64,000 bases of DNA from Phycisphaeraceae bacterium. Its GTDB lineage: Bacteria; Planctomycetota; Phycisphaerae; Phycisphaerales; Phycisphaeraceae. The DNA lies in NCBI GenBank assembly GCA_028284155.1, contig JANQSF010000080.1, forward strand, positions 1 through 64,000, given 5' to 3'. This document shows, piece by piece, positions 62,149-64,000 of the stretch; within the stretch, counting starts at the first letter, position 1; each line of letters starts with the position of its first letter. The notes below the pieces were generated by a model, which searched no databases, was not told the DNA's origin, and saw nothing but the letters and a program-made list of their open reading frames with translations. The position numbers and the translations under genes were made by a program.

Positions 62149-63345
62149 TTAGCCATCAAATCCCTGAATCACCGAATCGAACTTCCGGATGAGGGCCGCG
62201 TTATCAATCGTGGTTCGGTCTAGGTCACGAATCAATCCCTTTATCGAATCCTGCGTGTTCTTGTTGGTCGCATTTGCTCTGAATAGTTTCTCAATGGCCT
62301 GCAACGATTCGATACGAAGGTCTACGGCTGCCTCGCGGTCATGCAATACTGCCCTCAAAGCTGCGCCCACTTTATCGCTGTATTGGGAGTCACCAAGGCT
62401 AGAAATGACAACTAGATTTAAGCCTTGGGAGATCTTCGTATCGCGAGTGTAGTCAAGGATTGCATCAACCGCCGCGTCACTGCCGATGGAACCAAGTGTT
62501 CCAATGGCCCAGACCCTGGCTTGCTCACCTTCTGCCCTGTGCAGAAATTCCCTAACGACAGGGACTGCCGATTCTCCGCCAATACTGCCAATCGCATGGG
62601 TAACAGTCGCAGGAGCTAGTACTTTTGAAAGTGATTCGGAAGACCGCAATTGCCGAATCACCGAAGCCTTCGCATCTTCGGACAAAACCGGACTTCGTCT
62701 GATCATTCCATCAAGCAGCGACAACACCACTTCCTTGTGCCTGTCCTTTCGTTCAAGTTCTTGTGTCAAAACGCCGAGCAGGTCGTCAACTGGCATTATC
62801 TTATCAGGCAATCTAGATGCGGTCACAGCTATCGCAAGACGAGAGGGACGGGCCGTCCTCGGATCAAGTATCGTCTTCGAGAGGATTGACATCGAATCTA
62901 TCTTACCTTTGCGTGCAAGGTAAGGAACGATCCGAATGGCGGCATGCCTCCCGGCTGAACCGGATGAATCCTTAAGCAAGAATTCATACATCAGTGGCAT
63001 CAGCGATTCGCTAACTTCAGTTGGGTCGGATACCCAGTCGAAGCGTTCTTGTCCAAGGCGATCCTTTACAATCCTGTCGTTAACTAGACGTTTGTACTTT
63101 ACCCCATTGTCCAACCAGCCGCTAAGAGCAATCGCAGTTGCTTGTTCACGTACGTCGTCACTTTTCGCCATCCTCGCAAGAACGTTCCGGTCAATACCAT
63201 CAGCGGCCAAAAACGCGTCACGTGCCGCTGCGTATGCCACACCTGATTTTGACACACAAACGTCAAATAGATCCTTAGTATCCGCTCGAACTTGCACGGC
63301 ACTGATGAGTAGAACGACCAGTATCGCAGCGTTATGTTTATTCAT
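62149..63345 (-). CDS. Secreted HEAT-repeat protein
   Basis: A 398-residue exported protein with a signal peptide (MNKHNAAILVVLLISAVQVRA). The rest is alpha-helical with HEAT/armadillo-like repeats; the clearest are SAVPVVREFLHRAEGEQARVWAIGTLG and the following DAAVDAILDYT unit. Such proteins are interaction scaffolds. It lies 15 bp after the arginine-deiminase gene on the same strand, so the two probably form an operon and may interact. GC content is visibly lower than in region 1, including AT-rich third positions, which suggests a different origin from the island genes. Confidence 0.8.
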   Translation of the reverse strand: MNKHNAAILVVLLISAVQVRADTKDLFDVCVSKSGVAYAAARDAFLAADGIDRNVLARMAKSDDVREQATAIALSGWLDNGVKYKRLVNDRIVKDRLGQERFDWVSDPTEVSESLMPLMYEFLLKDSSGSAGRHAAIRIVPYLARKGKIDSMSILSKTILDPRTARPSRLAIAVTASRLPDKIMPVDDLLGVLTQELERKDRHKEVVLSLLDGMIRRSPVLSEDAKASVIRQLRSSESLSKVLAPATVTHAIGSIGGESAVPVVREFLHRAEGEQARVWAIGTLGSIGSDAAVDAILDYTRDTKISQGLNLVVISSLGDSQYSDKVGAALRAVLHDREAAVDLRIESLQAIEKLFRANATNKNTQDSIKGLIRDLDRTTIDNAALIRKFDSVIQGFDG

Positions 63346-63360
63346 ATCAACAGCTCTAGA

Positions 63361-64000
63361 TTAGGGGCTCCACCATTTCTTTGAGAATGATTGACGGAGT
63401 TCTTGGGTTCCGCAGTGAACTTCGCCTGACCGGGCGTGATAGACCTTCCAATTGTTTATCCAGAGTGGCTTCTGCCCCAAGTTGCGGAGTGCCGTATCAG
63501 TCGCTGTCTTGAATTCAGGGAGAAACGGCCTCGGGAGCAAGGAGTATTCTCCCATTGAGGAGAGATTGACGACGCCCGGGGTCAAAGCGAGTGCGTTCAA
63601 CACATTACCTTTCCGGGCATTGAAGAACACCGTTGGGACCTCGACGAAATCGGACTCCTGAAGTCCAAGTGCTGCTTTTAGGCGACCCTTGATGCTATTC
63701 GGGTCAGCCATTCTATGGTTCGTGCCAAAGATCCGACGGTCGATCTCCATGTTGTACGCCTTGAGCGTCTGCTGTCCGAAGGGCACTGTGAAGAAGTCCC
63801 CGACAATAAACAGGCCGAATTCTAGATCATAACGCCCATCCAATTGTGTATTGCGGTTCAACCTTCCGAGAATATCATAAGCGAGTTTCGGGCTGCTAAT
63901 CAGGACCTTATTGCCCCCTGCTGCATAATCAGGCACGAATGACACTACTTCGTCGATATGGCCGACCGCAAGCCAATTCGTATGCAGTTCGATTGGTGCC
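63361..64000 (-). CDS. Protein-arginine deiminase (PAD), C-terminal part, 5' end outside window
   Basis: The visible 212 residues match the C-terminal catalytic half of protein-arginine deiminases. At the window edge the frame reads ELHTNWLAVGHIDEVVSFVP, containing the His and Asp of the conserved GH(V/I)DE motif. The chain ends with NNWKVYHARSGEVHCGT, which holds the nucleophilic Cys (Cys645 in human PAD4), then FSKKWWSP. PADs convert peptidyl arginine to citrulline, usually with calcium; bacterial relatives are known in a few groups, including Porphyromonas (a different fold family) and scattered PAD4-like genes. The upstream domains, export signal and calcium sites lie outside the window. 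A HEAT-repeat gene follows it. Confidence 0.88.
   Translation of the reverse strand, partial: APIELHTNWLAVGHIDEVVSFVPDYAAGGNKVLISSPKLAYDILGRLNRNTQLDGRYDLEFGLFIVGDFFTVPFGQQTLKAYNMEIDRRIFGTNHRMADPNSIKGRLKAALGLQESDFVEVPTVFFNARKGNVLNALALTPGVVNLSSMGEYSLLPRPFLPEFKTATDTALRNLGQKPLWINNWKVYHARSGEVHCGTQELRQSFSKKWWSP

Overview
The window looks like part of a high-GC chromosome from a planctomycete or a close PVC-group relative. The evidence is gene content. There are many secreted DUF1549/DUF1553, DUF1501, DUF1552 and DUF1592-type cytochrome proteins, plus a membrane-bound-dehydrogenase/haem fusion, DUF1080 and Gfo/Idh/MocA proteins with Tat-like leaders, and a PQQ-like propeller. This mix is characteristic of Planctomycetes. 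No rRNA, intact tRNA or CRISPR array was seen.

Region 1 (1-13.9 kb) is a carbohydrate and periplasmic-redox neighbourhood. A lipoprotein fragment and a DapA-family aldolase/lyase lie divergent from a LacI regulator, a 1361-residue multidomain haem dehydrogenase and a sodium:solute symporter. A large secreted PA14 protein follows. Next comes a two-gene unit of a redoxin/cytochrome/copper-monooxygenase-like fusion and a TetR regulator, with a perfect palindrome in its promoter.

Region 2 (14.0-33.9 kb) begins with a tyrosine-recombinase relic and then carries one compact minus-strand transcription unit of eleven genes. In transcription order these are an FAD/NAD(P)/Fe-S oxidoreductase, a Rieske protein, a fused cytochrome b, a decahaem cytochrome c, NapA nitrate reductase, two NapG-like ferredoxins, a NapH-like protein with a periplasmic domain, a second NapH-like protein with two YHS domains, a third ferredoxin, and MoaA. 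There is no napB, napC or napD. The layout suggests a self-contained respiratory chain from a quinol or NAD(P)H pool through a Rieske/b complex and a multihaem wire to periplasmic nitrate reduction. Divergent to it are an Rrf2 regulator, a cupin, SufS and SufU, which fits Fe-S assembly for a unit encoding about twenty or more Fe-S clusters.

Region 3 (34.3-61.4 kb) lies between two direct copies of a ~377-bp sequence, each holding the 3' half of a tRNA, apparently tRNA-Asn(GUU). It holds a DUF1553/WD40/DUF1501 set, a PQQ-like protein, four DUF1592+DUF1552 gene pairs, a second DUF1501 protein, and an oxidoreductase followed by a DUF1080 protein. It reads as a genomic island of secreted electron-transfer and sugar-processing proteins.

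Region 4 (62.1-64 kb) has visibly lower GC and holds a HEAT-repeat protein and the C-terminal part of a bacterial protein-arginine deiminase that runs off the window.
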